A stretch of DNA of 64,000 bases from Aselliscus stoliczkanus. Lineage: Eukaryota; Chordata; Mammalia; Chiroptera; Hipposideridae. Where the stretch lies: contig CM066729.1 of the NCBI GenBank assembly GCA_033961575.1, positions 96,475,001-96,539,000 of the forward strand, given 5' to 3'. The stretch's first letter is position 1. Each line of letters starts with the position of its first letter. This document shows positions 10,806-22,659 of the stretch, piece after piece. The position numbers and the translations under genes were made by a program. The notes under the pieces are model-generated. The model made no database searches, was not told where the DNA came from, and was given only the letters and a program-made list of their open reading frames with translations.

Positions 10806-12990
10806 AGAAATATAACAGTGGATGGTACATAAAAATGGGGGAAAAATTAAAGTCAGTTTTAAAAATAATGTAAACAGTTTTGGGAGGATGAACCTAACAG
10901 AACAACAAAACAATAATAAAATCTAAAGTGGGTGAGCATGGCTGAAACTCTTGGCTTGCTTAATGCTGGTCTGAAAGCCTGGAAAAGTGGCCTGTCCCCC
11001 ATCTTCAGCAGAATAATTAGTTCATAGAATTGTTCCAAAAGAATTAGACAGTCGAGGCTGACATACTGCTGAAAACCCACTAGTGGAATATTTTTCTAGA
11101 TTCTATGAGGGAATAAAGTAAATCTCCTACCACTACTTCAGTGATTCCATTTCTATGGAGCTTAAAGCGTTGGGAGGTGAGAAGACATTGAGACGATCGT
11201 GAGAACAGGAACTGAACCAAACATCTACTGCTTCTGTCACCAATGATCACTTCCATTTTGTTTACAACATCACCTCCACTCTTTGTGTTACACCTGGGGA
11301 AATTTGTTTACTACCTTAATTTTTAGTATCTTCTAAATATTGGTAACTCCAAAATTATATCTCCAGATCTCAGTAATTCCCTGAAATCCATTCTGGAGGC
11401 ATTCTTGACACTTTTAATTCAGTGTCTGCAAAATAGAACTGGAAAACAGATAATGATAGAATTCAGATCCTTGAATGCTCCATAAAGAAATAACAAGCAG
11501 TGATACAAATTTTTAACGAGCACTACTGAAGACTCATCAAGCTACCCTGTTATATAAATGTACAGATTTATAGGTCAAATCTAACCTAGCTTTAACTTTA
11601 AAATTTTTTTAAATTTAAGTTTTGTGTGTTCACTAGATTAGGACTACTTTATAACTGGCAGTGGATATGGGTGAGTCCGTGTGCACTGAGGCAAACAATA
11701 TTTATTTGAGGCTATTAGGTCAAATATGAGAGGCTAGTTTTAAGATAAACAATTATTTGGATGGGCTTACTAGAATTGCTAGTATGTAAAACATTATGCG
11801 TGACAAACAGTTAATTATTTGAAGTAGTTTTGTTTTTTTCTGCTCCTTCTCCTAGAGTTCTGCTTGACTTTGATTGATATCCATCAAGTAACACACTTCA
11901 AGGTTTGAAGATTTTGATGCCATTGAGAAAGGCCTTTATTGAGAAAATTCATCCTTAGCCTACTTTTGTGGTCATAAACTTACAAAAGTGTTTTCTTATT
12001 CTTCCTTTATTCTCTCCTGCATTGACAGCTAGTTTTGTATTTTTTTCTTATTCCCAAACTTGTATATTTTTTTACTATCACCTTTATTTTTTCCACACCA
12101 ATTTTATATTCATTTGCCTTCTCAAAAGTCCAGCTTTTTGTGATTTTTGAATCTTTTCAAATAATCTTACTATTATATTTTGTCCCAAATTTTCTTCTGT
12201 CTCCACTAGCAGCTCAATTTCATTAAAAGCTGTTCAAAATATTTCAGTTGTACCTTTTTCTTTCTGTCTAATGGTCACTCTTAGCACATTTTATTCTTTT
12301 GTTTGCTTGGTGGATAGCAGGTCTATCAACTAGTGCAATCTGTTTTGTGAATTTTCAAGTTATCTTAATGAAAGATGTCAGTTCCCTATTGGGGCATTAG
12401 GAGGAAGCAAGATCAAGGACAGAGAGAATTATATCCACCTATTCTTTTCCTCCACATTTTGGGGACAAAGGAGGCCACTAAGTTCAAACAAAGTGGCATT
12501 GCCTTTTTTCAGGGAAAATAACTCCTCATACCCCAGTTTCCCCTGAAGTCTTCCATGTTCTTATCCTGGTCCTAAATTTCCCCAGTGCTGGTTCCTTCAT
12601 CCTACTGGTTTAACCCAAAGGGTGAAGAATTTTCCACCCACTCTCAAGGTCATTTTTTCACAGAGCCTGAGTTCTTAATCATACCCTTCTCTCTTTCACC
12701 ATAAAGCCTCAGCAGCTTCTTGTTTTTGGAGGAATTAATGGGTAAGAATATAGAATATACAGCAAGAGAGAGAAAGAGTTTAAGCTTCCATGTCCCAGCA
12801 TGCTCTGTGGCTCCTTAGAGAGAGAAGGTTTTCCATGTGCTAAGAAATCTTGTCTGAGGGCCAAGACACACCAAAAATATATTGGTAAGTATCACCAATT
12901 CATATTCTTTTTTTTTCTTATTCGATTTCCTGTATTGTCTCTCTGATTTAAAGTCAAAGCTCAAGATGGACACTTTAGAGTAAATATATA
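10806..12990. other. Unassigned sequence
   Basis: No repeat could be named. The part at 12360-12720 is more GC-rich and looks like an old repeat, but I cannot place it. Short frames at 10859-11080 and 11968-12226 have no domain. Confidence 0.35.
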
Positions 12991-13227
12991 CTGGGGAGGC
13001 CAAAAAAACGTGTACAAGTCGATACTTCAATCAACATTGCTCAAGCAATAGGTCGCCATAATCAGAAGTTTCTGGACACTGATGGTAACCACTTTGAGCA
13101 CCTCTTATAATTGCACAAGTCAAACATGACTTGCATTCATCTTTTGTTATTGGTATAGATTCAGTATTACAATTTTAATAAAATTTTGCTTTCTTAAAAT
13201 GTGTATACATTTTTGGGGCACCCTCTG
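12991..13227. mobile_element. Mariner-type DNA transposon, internally deleted
   Basis: The left end (ctggggaggccaaaaaaacg) and the reverse complement of the right end (cagagggtgccccaaaaatg) form diverged terminal inverted repeats, and both ends abut TA, the expected Tc1/mariner target duplication. A short frame near 13068-13108 (FLDTDGNHFEHLL) is compatible with the tail end of a transposase, but this is not enough to assign a subfamily. At 237 bp it is non-autonomous. Confidence 0.75.
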
Positions 13228-13467
13228 TATATATAATATATTTTTTTTACTAACTCCCACTTTTAAAACCTTACATTCAACTAGTTGTTAAATCCAAGGA
13301 AGGATATACATCCACTTGCTTCTCATAAATCCTCTATATTCTCATTGTCAGATATCTATGATTTTTAACTGTAGACTAAACTGTTGCAATAATTTTTAAC
13401 TAATATCTTTGCTTCTAGCACCTTGTTGAATGCCACCTTCAAAGATAGCACTGGACACACGTTATTA

Positions 13468-13548
13468 TTGGGTTGTCAGAAAAGTCATGATGTATTTTTT
13501 CCATGTTCTTCATTGCAAAAATGCGTCAAGACTTTTCCAACATCCCAA
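13468..13548. mobile_element. 81-bp palindromic mariner MITE
   Basis: The element starts ttgggttgtcagaaaagtca; the reverse complement of its end reads ttgggatgttggaaaagtct. The two halves pair along nearly the whole element, giving inverted repeats of about 37 bp with a handful of mismatches. It is flanked by TA on both sides (13466-13467 and 13549-13550). Size and layout are like the human 80-bp MADE1 element derived from Hsmar1; similarity to that family is inference. Confidence 0.88.
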
Positions 13549-13550
13549 TA

Positions 13551-16500
13551 AAACTCATTGTTTTCACATAAGCCAAGACAAATGTAGTGCCTACTAGTTG
13601 CCTAAAAATTAAAATACAGAATTCCTATAATATTACTTAAGATTTGTCCATGCTATACACTTTCTCTTTGATCCTTTGAGACTGACTTCGCCTACAGGCA
13701 ATGGTCTAGCTTGAACAATCTATCTCATGTTAGTTGCCTTTCTCCACATAGTCACTTGGCTTTTCCTAGTCCCCCTGGAGAGGCCACACCATCCTAAGGA
13801 AGACACCAAATCTCAAAGACCAACACCATCATTTTGAGGTTAAATGAACTGACTGTACAGATAATGAGTAATTTGTTATAGGTTTGATTAATTTTAATTA
13901 ATTTTTTGATGCATAGCAGCCTTATTTGGTTTCACAAAGTTTTTGCAGTAATTACAGAAAATGTATATAATACAAAAAGACAAAATGAATATTTGAGAGT
14001 CTGTGGGAAAAGCAAATCATAGACAGATGCTAAAAAAAAATACACAGATAATCATGCCATAACCCACTATCCTCTTAGAAGAAATTTAACTCCAAATTTC
14101 TCAGTGGTCAAAGAAAATAGAGAAAAATAATAAAAGTGCTTATACTGAGAGGCTCTAAAATCAAACATCAGATTTCAAGATAAAGATAGCATTACTAATA
14201 TTCAAGGACAAGAAGGTTTCTTTCTGTGATAATCAAAAAGATGTATCTGTGATGTGTAACAGCATTTTTAATAATATTCCTATTAGGGATTCAATCACTA
14301 ACCACTGTTTCATGTTACACACCTCAGCAAAAAGGAAAGATTCCATAAAAAGGCAATGTTCTCATTTTTCCTAAGTACATAATCTGTAGGAGGTGAATTA
14401 AAAATAGAAGTATAAGTATATTTAATATAATTAAGACAACAGTAACAAAAATAAAAACTAGGCAAGAGAAGGTAAATAAGATTATGGTTTCATAGTACTG
14501 CTCTCTACTTAAGTCCTTTATACTACGTGATTAATTACCATATATCTGTACTGCTTTGAGAAAATCATAAATATAAATAAGTCTATAATGAACATCCATT
14601 CTTCCTGAGCAAAATCTAACTTTTTTCTCTACTGATAGCTGTGAAAGATGACCTCCCACTTCTGAGCTTAACTGTTTTTCTTCCTCCACAAGATTGAGTA
14701 CAAGCCTTGACAGAGAGAAAAAGACTGCAGGTCAGCTAGCAGAGTGGGCATTTTATTTACGCTGTTGTACATTTGTGATTCAATATAAAGAGTCAAAAAT
14801 ATGCAAAGAAGAAAGCTAAGAAGGTAGCATTGGAGTAAAATACACATGAAGACACTTTCATTTTTTTATAGCTCATTTGTCTTGAAGCACTTTGCTGAAT
14901 ACACATTTTGATCAGCTTGATAGCAGGCTCTCCCTGAAAGCATCATTGCTCTAATTCTTTTATGGAGCACACTGCTAATGTATTTAGTGCTCTCTGTTCC
15001 TGCAGTGCCCACCACCAGCAGGTCATGGCTATTTTGTTTCTTCTAATTAAAGAAGAGCTGCACAGGAACATCACAGCCCACACCATGGAGATCACGACAG
15101 CTAACAACCTCCTACAATTGGGATAATCTTGACTGTGTGGGAGCTGGATTGGATTCTCTCATTCTGTAGTTCAATGGGTTTCCAAGGTTGATAAGGATTT
15201 ATGTCAGTATTTTTTAAAAGGCTCAGTTCAGTATCACAAATTATATGGACTCAATTCTATAAAAAATCAGGGATGAATAGAGAAAATTGCGAAGTTTACA
15301 TTTCAATAAGTTACTTATGATTGATATACTTTGGTGTATCATTTTTAATCCATGAAACTGTCATGTAGAAATCATGGTGACAATTCATACTTATTAATAA
15401 GTGTTTTGCCCTTGTTATAGCTGCAAGAGGGAAAAAAATCAAAGGACCTCTTTTTCTTTTTTCTGCCTTAGTTAGTATAGACTCTTGATTTGTGTTAACA
15501 CAAAATTTAAACAGTAGGCTGGTGGCTGCCACGGAAACTGTCTTGCAAGAATTTGATCGGAGATCATTTTACTCCATGAAGATATTTTTGTAACATTGAC
15601 AATTAATAGTGACAATTACTTTAATAAAGTGAAAGAATCAAATATAGCTACCTGCAATGTGCACAGGCGTGGTTTCCTTTTCCAGTGCTGATGTTACCTA
15701 TTGACATAGGGATTCATAATTTTCCTCCAGTAATGCACAAGCACACTCATTTGTGTAAAATGGCACAAAATAATTTCATAAGGACTACATGTTTGTGGGA
15801 ATGTCCCTTTTTATAATGCTGTTGTAGATCCCAAAGAATATGAACACAGCCTAAAGTGCTATCACAGCGAGAATGGGAGTAACCATTATTCCTAAAATTA
15901 TTTTAGCAAAAAGTGACTTAAGGCACACACAAGAGGATCCTCATTTTATGTATTTCTTGTGCAACTACACGTACACCTCATGCCAGCAGTTGCTGGATGG
16001 ATATTTGTCCAAAGTCTGACTAAATTTATACATAGAAAAAAAATAAGGCTTTCGTATGTCAAACCCTAAGAATGTATACTATTAATACTATTATAATTAA
16101 CTTCAAAGCTCTCACCATTATTTTCAGAAGCAATGGTAAAACCTCCGAATGGGCAGTCCCCTATTTTGGGCTTCTAATACAAACCACTGCCTACTGAGAA
16201 ATGAAGAGGTCTCTATGTCTCAGCTTCTCTTTGGGGAAAGCACAAGGAAAGAGGTCAGTTGATCCAGACTCGGACATACGTGCACTTATGTAAATGCACA
16301 CATGTAAATACACCTATTTATATTCCCAGACAGAGTGAGGGTAAGAGGGAGGAACAGCTTCCTAAGGGTAACTGCTTTGGCTCAGACATGGTTCTGGGGA
16401 AGTTAATGTGAGCCAGGCGGCAGCCTCAGTTTTTCTGTTGTGTAGATTAAACATTTTTGTACTTTAATCATGTTGGTAATTTACTGGTATTTTTTTTCTG

Positions 16501-16879
16501 CCTTTACCCATTATTCATATGGAGAAAGCCAGAATAATAATATTAATGTCTGAAGGGATCATACAGGAAAGAATATAACCTTTATCTCTAGAGTTAAGGC
16601 ATATTTTAGCTGATGTTCTTGTTTACATTCTCCTGTTTTGCACAGATATTTCTAAAATAGTTTTTTTCCTAGTATTTCCTTTTTGCTGGCTAAATTCAGG
16701 GATTCTCAAGAGATTGAAAGGAGTGCCTCTTGTCCTGACTCCAAGGATATATCAGAATATCTAGGTGGGGTACAACCATTTGCAATGTGAATGCTCCCCG
16801 CCGCCAGTCCATTCCAGTATTTTTCTCACTCATACGCTGAAGAAGTTTATGTTCTAATCCAATTTCAGTTCCCACTACT
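13551..16879. other. Unassigned sequence, no gene seen
   Basis: This is 3.3 kb without a clear repeat or gene. A 73-codon minus-strand frame at 15311-15532 has no recognisable domain. Very old repeats or conserved non-coding elements could be hidden here but cannot be named by eye. Confidence 0.4.
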
Positions 16880-17060
16880 TTTCCAGGAAGTCTCCTGAGC
16901 CACTGTTCTGTCCTTCTTATGGGATCTATTTTGCTTACATTACTCTATGTAGCAACATGCCTTAGCCACTAGATCAGAAACTTCCTGAGAAACAGGGTTT
17001 GTATTGTATCAGGTCCGCTGTTCCCAAGGCTTGATGTAATCACTCAATAAACCCTTCAAA
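16880..17060 (+). mobile_element. L2 LINE 3' fragment (probable)
   Basis: The sequence follows the L2 3' end pattern: a 'tagatcagaaacttcctgag' block, an 'aacagggtttgtattgtat' block and a final 'aatcactcaataaa'. Confidence 0.6.
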
Positions 17061-17399
17061 GTCCAGTATTTGTCTGTCAATGAAACATTACTGATCCCTC
17101 TGGTCTCTTCTTATAAGGCATGTCACCCCAATAAAGTGAATGTTCTCCAATCCTTTGGCATGCTAGTTTTATTTGCAAGATTAAAATTTCATCAGGGTGA
17201 TGCCTAGAAAAATTCGTTTTTATTCATTTCAGATTCATTGATACTAGTATCTAGGACATCGCTAAAAGCCATATATGTTTGTTAGAAAACGGGAAAGATT
17301 TTACATGCTACTGGAAAGACATAACATACAATAATGTGAAATAAAGCTCCATCAAAAACATATGCATGTATCATAAAGTTTAACCATTGATGCTCAGTA

Positions 17400-17895
17400 T
17401 TTAAGCTCTCTTACAATCTGGCCTCAGACTTTCACATGTGTCTGCTGTATGAAATTTTCACTGCAGCTCTGCTGACCTAAATAAGCTAGGGATATTCCAT
17501 TTCTGTATCTTTGCTACCTTTATACCTTCTCTTTGTGATGCCTTCCTGGATCCCAATGATTTTCTAAATGCTATTCATTGTTAAGGCCCTTTCTTCAGCA
17601 ATCTGAAACCCTTCTTGGTCGGTCTAGAATGATCATAAACATCTCTTTCTCTAATGACATCATGACAGTGTTATGGTGAGGACCATCCATTTCACATTTA
17701 GCCAATCATTCTCTTATACAATTTTTTGAGAAAACTGTCAAATAATATAATTTTATATTTTGTATGCAGGTTGTTTTTCCCCAAGTATATTTAAACTACT
17801 TGATGACAAAAATAATATATTTGTGTCCCCAAATGTTTAACACCTATGTACAGAGCAGACACTTAGTAAATGATTATTGATGCATGCCATAGCGT
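17400..17895 (+). mobile_element. L2 LINE 3' fragment
   Basis: The order of blocks fits L2: 'gatgccttcctggatccc' in the middle, a 'ctacttgatgacaaaaataa' block, then 'cagagcagacacttagtaaa' and 'tgattattgatg' at the 3' end. It is strongly diverged. Confidence 0.7.
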
Positions 17896-17984
17896 TTTGA
17901 ACAATAGAAAGCTACACAAGTGTCTCATATCATAAACATTCTACCAAAAGCCATTCATTTTCTCTGTGAATTCAAGGGTGCGTA

Positions 17985-18640
17985 TTCTCTTTATTTATTT
18001 ATTTATTTTTATTTTATTTTTTTAAATTAGTTTCAGGTGTACAACACAGTGTGATAGTTATACTTTTTACCCCTCAAAGTGACAACCCACCTCCCCCAAT
18101 CCGCCTCCCCACTCCCCCACATATCATACATATCTATTACAATTCCATTGACTCCACTCCCACACTATATTTCACATCCCATGACTATATATATATATTC
18201 AATTATAGTTGATATACAATATTATACATCAACTTCAGGTGTACAGTGCAGTGATCAAGCCTCTACACGTCCATGAAGTGGTCTCCCTAACAAGACATGT
18301 GACCATCTGACACCCTACAAAATATTTAATTATTAATTATATTCCCCAAACTGTCTTTTGTATATCTGTAGCAATATCATAGTTACCTATTTATACTGTA
18401 TAATTCCTTCCCCTTCTCCCTCATCTCCACCCTCCTCCCAACTAGCAACCATCAGTTTTTCCTTTATATCTCTGAGACTATTTCTGTTAACTTTGCTCAT
18501 TCATTCAGTTTTTTAGATTCCATATATAAGTGAGATCATATGGTATTTGTCTTTCTCTGACTGACTTATTTCATTTAACATAATGTTTTCTAGATCATAT
18601 TGAACGAGTGTCTTTATTATCATTGTATTGTGTGGAAGTG
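17985..18640 (-). mobile_element. LINE-1 3' fragment, 5' truncated
   Basis: A T-rich tract (tttatttatttattttattt) is followed by 'ttagtttcaggtgtacaac' and the full 3' UTR pattern up to 'agatcatatggtatttgtc', which is already the C-terminal coding end of ORF2. It ends near 'agatcatattgaacgagtgt'. It aligns with 48210-48790, so this is a 5'-truncated insertion of about 650 bp. A weak direct repeat (tctttatt) may flank it. Confidence 0.92.
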
Positions 18641-18649
18641 ACCTGTTCA

Positions 18650-20077
18650 TAATCAGGGAATCTAAATCTATGTTTTGGAAGGCACTAATTTTTTAAAATA
18701 ACACATTTCAGTTTTTAAACTACCTTCTAATGACATTTTCTTACTTAATTTCAATCTTTGTATTCTGCACATGTAAATGCAGACACCTTATCATGATTCT
18801 AACTCATTAGAACTAAGTATGCTAATTAAAAATAGAACTGATCACTTTGAAATATATGATAGATTGTTTCTAATGTGATACAGGACAGGAAAAGAGAGAA
18901 AAATCTATATACACAGCACTATGCTTAATTTCACATAAAAATGAAAATTTGGTGTGATTTTCTATAAATAATGCCATTACCTTTGTAAAAATTCATCCAA
19001 GAGTCACTATATGTTAAAGTTTTTATTAAGTGGGAATCCTCTGGCTGCATTAAAATTTTTGAAAAAAATCTTCTTGAGTCTGAGAATTATGTTTGAGATG
19101 TTCATATCAGTGCAATTTTTTTATTGGCACACAAGGAATCCAATTTCCAGGTTCATTACCCAAAACAACACAGAAATTTGAAACAAGAAAATATCTTAGT
19201 GCTTGAACGATAGATCAAACTATAATTCATGCACCACATTCCTTTATAGATTCATAGGGAAAGAAGAAAGAAAAAGAAAAATAGCAGTTTTTCAGCCTAC
19301 TTGATCGATGCTCCATTTGACCTCTGTAATGCCCTCCTGCCATAACCTTTTAAATACCATCTGCTCTTTTTGTGAAGAGTATGATGGGAGGAAGTCACCT
19401 CCAGACAGCAATTGATTATAAGAGCATTAATCAAGGGCGTGGATTATCTGTAGCATGACACTGTGTGCTCTAGTTAAGCAATTTGGTCTTCAATGAGATT
19501 GGAAAGGCTAATCCTTATGTGCAAGCCTAAAATGGGTTTAGCAACACATGTTTAAGGAGAGCCAAGCAAATAATGCATGAACATTTATTGTAATCCATGA
19601 TAAATTTCTGTAATTTTAGGTCTAATTTGTTTACCCAGTGTAATAGGATTAGATTGGTTATAATATGCTCTCATAAAATGCTATACATAACTCAGATGTT
19701 TGTTCTAATCATAGAAAACCAAAAAGGCTGTGCAGCTTTTGTATAGTATTTGAAAAAAATATGGTATTTTCTAGTATAATTTGAACAACATACATATCTG
19801 ATTTTTCTGTTTATTTTTCCCAGTGATTAATACAATCTAAAAGAGGCTTTAGCTCATAAGAAAAAAAATCTATGTCTACTGTATGCATATAAGTAGAAGA
19901 AATTCTTTTTTACTTTAGGAGAAGAATTCTTTTTTTTAGATATGAATATTAAAAAACAAATATTTTAAACATTCACATAGTTTTCTAAAATTTATGTATG
20001 ACAGTCTAAATTAGTGTTCAATGTTAAACAAAGCCTTCATTAAATAGCAATGAGAATGGATTACCAAGAAATACTAA

Positions 20078-20078
<1 letters not shown>
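18650..20078. other. Unassigned AT-rich sequence
   Basis: No repeat, exon or RNA gene is recognised. Islands of moderate complexity (19,400-19,700) have no name I can give. Confidence 0.4.
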
Positions 20079-20129
<51 letters not shown>

Positions 20130-20130
20130 T
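20079..20130 (+). repeat. (TG)n microsatellite
   Basis: A TG tract with a single extra G near 20123, followed by a purine-rich stretch. The Cys/Val-rich frame translated through it is not a gene. Confidence 0.97.
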
Positions 20131-20394
20131 AGAGGGAGAGAAAGAGGGAGGAAAATTGAGAGACATTACTTAAATATAAACACTTTCACCATTTTCTTCC
20201 TGCCTTATCATGGCCGCCTAGTGCATAGGAGTTTATTATTTATAAAAAGAACTTCTAGGGAAAATAAATCACGTTACCACTGAAAAGGGGGAGGCAAGTT
20301 ATCTCAGCAGATGAGGCATGAAGAAATGATAGAACAGTGTGGTTCTTAAAAGAATGATCATTCATACCCTCAGAAACAAGAAAGACAACAAAAG

Positions 20395-20815
20395 TCCCTT
20401 GCATGGCCAACAGAACTTTGCAGCTATGGTTCACTTAAGGACCTTAAAATGTGGAGGTGACTTTGTATTATATTACCCTGGAAACCCCATCTAATCATAC
20501 AGGTCCTTAACAGTAAAGCACCTTTGCTTGCCATGGTCAGAGGGAGACGTGACTATGGAAGAATATTCATAGTAATGAAACATTGTTATTTTGGAGATGG
20601 AAGAAGGGGACTAGGAGCCTCTAGAAACTGGAAAAGGCAAGAAAATGGATTCCCCAGAAGGAACTCCAAAACTAATGCAGCCTTGTTGATAACCGTGATT
20701 TTAGCTCCATCAGACTTGTAATGTATCTGCAGGATTGTAAAATAACACATTTCTGTCACCTGAAGTCACAAAGTTTGTGGAAATTTTTTATAGCAGCATA
20801 ATAAAGCTAATAGTA
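20395..20815 (+). mobile_element. MaLR-type (MLT1-like) solo LTR, old
   Basis: It follows the 3' half of mammalian MaLR LTRs: 'ttatattaccctggaaacc', 'cctctagaaactggaaaagg', 'aagaaaatggattccccag', 'ttgataaccgtgatttta', then 'gtcacaaagtttgtggaaat' and 'tatagcagcataataaagc'. No internal retroviral genes are present, so it is a solo or partial LTR. Confidence 0.75.
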
Positions 20816-20819
20816 GAAC

Positions 20820-21214
20820 TGAATGGGCAAAAGAAAAAAGAAATTGCCAGAACCCAGAGAAAGTACCTGTGTCCCCAGCAGGACCTGTGGACATCATTGA
20901 ACTTGGCAGGAATAAGGCTAGGGAAATAATGTCCAACTTCACTCTTCCTCTTTCTAATTTTTTAAGTACATTCCACCGTCAAGAAAAAGGTGGAAATCAA
21001 AGGGCAAAGATGTGTTTCATAAAAAGTATAGAGAAGAATGGAGTATGTATCTATTTGTACTTGTTTTCTATACTATAAATTTTAATATGGTCTCATAAAA
21101 TACTTCTTTTCAGTATTACACTAAATATCACAAACAATTCATATATCTTAAAAACTGGTAATCAAATGCATTAATATAAAATAAAATAATATCCAGCCCC
21201 GGACACTTACGCTT
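20820..21214. other. Unassigned sequence
   Basis: A 69-codon frame at 20869-21078 starts just after the LTR and shows no domain; the stretch is otherwise featureless. Confidence 0.4.
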
Positions 21215-21430
21215 GCCACAGATATTTGTAAATACTTTATATCTAATAATTCACTTAATGTTTAACACAGACTTTTGAGGGAGGTACTATCTTTTATTCA
21301 CCTCTCAGCTTTTTTGTTGTTGCTGTTTTGTTTTAGAAGGGAAAACTCAGACAAAGAAGTAAAGTGACTTGTTAGTAAGTAGTAAAGTCAGGATTTTAAC
21401 CTAGGGAGACTGGTCCCAGAGTGCTTGCAT
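21215..21430 (-). mobile_element. MIR SINE
   Basis: Read antisense, it holds the MIR order: 'gggaggtactatcttttatt', then 'aaaactcagacaaagaagt', 'aaagtgacttgttagtaag' and 'caggattttaacctaggg'. A TTTTGTTGTTGCTG low-complexity insert lies in the middle. Confidence 0.8.
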
Positions 21431-21999
21431 GTTGTACATATACTACTTTTAAACAAATAATTATATTTCATGATTGGTAAACAGTACCCCATGTTTCATA
21501 ATAGAAAAAGAAAAAGAAGAAAATTGAACCATCTTTTCAGACCTACAAAAAATGTTGGAGAAAAGTTTTCCTTGGCATTCATTCTTTGCCTAGACAGTTT
21601 AAGGTTCCCTTCTTGTCTTTTAGCATTTGCTTTGTGTGGTGTGTTTGTAATTACTGAAGATAATTATTTTACCTAAAGCTGTTAAGCAGAGAGAGCCAGT
21701 CAGGAATGCTGATTGACTTCCTCTGGGTATAAGCACTGTACCAGAAACTGTGAGATTAGTGAGAGAAAAGTCCTCACAGATAAGTAAACAAACAATTACA
21801 AAGCAGGGTGATGAGCACAATGAGCTTAGGGCATTATAGAAAGAAAAAGGATGTTTTACTCACATGAAAGCACAGGGTAGTCATGTTAGATTTGCACAAG
21901 TTGGTATAAGGCTAAGGGCCTTGATGACTGGACCAGCAGGAATTTGTAAAGACAAAGGGCTAGGAAGATGTGTTCTAGAAAGGAAGAACACCATGTTAA
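21431..21999. other. Unassigned sequence
   Basis: Short frames on both strands (21470-21820) overlap each other and have no domain. The part at 21700-21850 has an old-repeat character that I cannot assign. Confidence 0.35.
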
Positions 22000-22655
22000 A
22001 AGAAAAGGAAATAGATACATACTTGTACACTGTGGTACATCCAGACTATGGAATGGTATTCACCCCTAAAAACATGAGGTATCAAACCATGAAAAACCAT
22101 GGAGAAAACTTAAATGTATATTATTAAGTGAAAGAATCCAATCTGAAAAGGATACATACTGCATCGTTCCAACTATAGGATATTCTGGAAAAGGCAAAAC
22201 TATGGAGACAGTAACAAAATCAGTGGTTGCCAGAGGTTTGGGGCAGGGGTGGTAGTGGTGAAAATACTTTTATAGGCAGAGCATATAGGATTTTGGGGGC
22301 AGTTACAATACTCTGAGTGATACATGTCATTATATAATGGAATAATGGACACATGTCATTACATATTTGTCCAAACCCATTGAATGTACAATATCAAGAG
22401 TGAACCATAAGGTCATCTATAGACTTTGTGTGATTATGATATGTCAGTGTTATTATGAACCATAAGGTAAACTATGGACTTTGTGTGATTACAATTCATC
22501 AATTGTAATCAATGTACCATCCTGGCAGGGGATATTGATAATGAAGGAGACTGTGCATGTGTGGGGTCTGGGAAATTTGAGAAATCTCTGTACTTTTCCT
22601 TCTATTTTGCTTGGAAATTTAAACTGTTCTAAAAAAATAAATAAAGTCTTAAAAA
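22000..22655 (+). mobile_element. Old LINE-1 3' end (sense)
   Basis: The sequence matches the 3' UTR of older mammalian L1: 'ccagactatggaatggtatt', 'gtgaaagaatccaatctgaa', 'aaactatggagacagtaaca', 'agtggttgccagaggtttgg', and a 3' end reading 'ttctaaaaaaataaataaag'. It contains a short local duplication: 'aaccataaggt' with its flank occurs near 22405 and again near 22458. Confidence 0.85.
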
Positions 22656-22659
22656 GAAT

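Noticed and set aside
20395..20815. Possible endogenous retrovirus with internal genes
   Set aside because: Only LTR-like sequence is seen here and at 41.5 and 46.3 kb; no gag, pol or env frame is adjacent.
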